In this document: positions 63,927 to 64,000 of the stretch, in pieces
How the letters are laid out: each line of letters starts with the position of its first letter
Numbering within the stretch: the stretch's first letter is position 1
Assembly (NCBI RefSeq): GCF_013283795.1
Contig: NZ_JABSOD010000002.1
Coordinates: forward strand, 62,001 to 126,000
DNA from: Rheinheimera lutimaris
GTDB taxonomy: Bacteria > Pseudomonadota > Gammaproteobacteria > Enterobacterales > Alteromonadaceae
Direction of reading: 5' to 3'
DNA length: 64,000 nucleotides
Made by a program: the position numbers and the translations under genes
The notes under the pieces: model-generated
Databases searched by the model: none
What the model saw: the letters and a program-made list of their open reading frames with translations, nothing else
Told to the model about the DNA's origin: nothing

Positions 63927-64000
63927 TGACGCAGCTCTGAATTGATAGAACAAGACCAGATCTACTCTAATAAATTGTCCACTTTGAGCTTCCGTCTTGA

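Noticed and set aside
62506-64000. A complete integron.
   Set aside because: Only one attC-like site is seen, with an imperfect R' box, and no intI gene lies in the window; hence only a candidate site is reported.

Overview
The window is a chromosomal segment of a gammaproteobacterium. Gene order and content (smc-zipA-ligA, gltX divergent from a tRNA-Val operon, 6S RNA-fau, ygfB-ubiH-ubiI-gcvTHP, many TonB receptors) point to the Alteromonadales. The style resembles Rheinheimera/Alishewanella/Arsukibacterium, but that genus-level placement is inference. The first 27 kb is mostly conserved core genome. From about 27 kb onward it becomes accessory: regulators, receptors, broken toxin-antitoxin genes and gene fragments.

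0.1-10.6 kb (+): ycgL, a MltB-type lytic transglycosylase, a fumarylacetoacetate-hydrolase-family enzyme, ycgN, a short MscS channel, then smc (extremely glutamine-rich coiled coils), zipA and ligA, followed by two small membrane proteins (DUF3392, DUF2919). 10.6-13.5 kb (-): a receiver-TPR protein whose receiver lacks the phosphoacceptor Asp, lying downstream of seven tRNA-Val genes. These are interleaved with five copies of a tRNA-3'-end-derived repeat that each carry the same short Arg-rich reading frame. The array has a near-perfect sigma70 promoter and is divergent from gltX.

13.7-27.1 kb: gltX, a DUF481 protein, serA, rpiA, a strongly folded intergenic element, fau with 6S RNA (ssrS) just upstream, then ygfB-ubiH-ubiI (ubiquinone synthesis) and gcvT-gcvH-gcvP (glycine cleavage). 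27.1-30.4 kb: a LysR regulator divergent from an exported cyclophilin-like protein and an alpha/beta hydrolase. This block is bounded on the far side by a second, diverged copy of the gcvP 3' end and terminator, then an orphan HigA-type antitoxin.

30.4-48.4 kb: three TonB-dependent receptors, each with a Fur-box-like site (one followed by a PepSY membrane protein), a truncated YhaV toxin beside an orphan ParD-type antitoxin, a PhzF 3' fragment, HxlR/NTF2-like pair, CreA, a probable zinc peptidase, cupin, cold-shock/DUF1294 protein, GNAT, an exported catalase-peroxidase and a solute-binding protein. 48.4-62.3 kb: a MocR/PdxR-type regulator divergent from an azoreductase and an AhpD-like protein, methyltransferase, glutaredoxin-like protein, two tandem Rnk-type proteins, OmpA lipoprotein, PA2169-family protein, aldo/keto reductase, MATE pump, dehalogenase-like hydrolase divergent from a CGNR regulator, an Fsr-type MFS pump and a GNAT.

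62.5-64 kb: AT-rich, probably acquired DNA holding a DUF4393 (Abi-alpha-like) gene and a HEPN-like gene. They are separated by a 95-bp folded site with integron attC-like geometry that overlaps the stop codon of the upstream gene. The observations judged most novel are the tRNA-Val spacer repeats with conserved micro-ORFs, the gcvP 3'-end duplication, and this terminal cassette-like pair.
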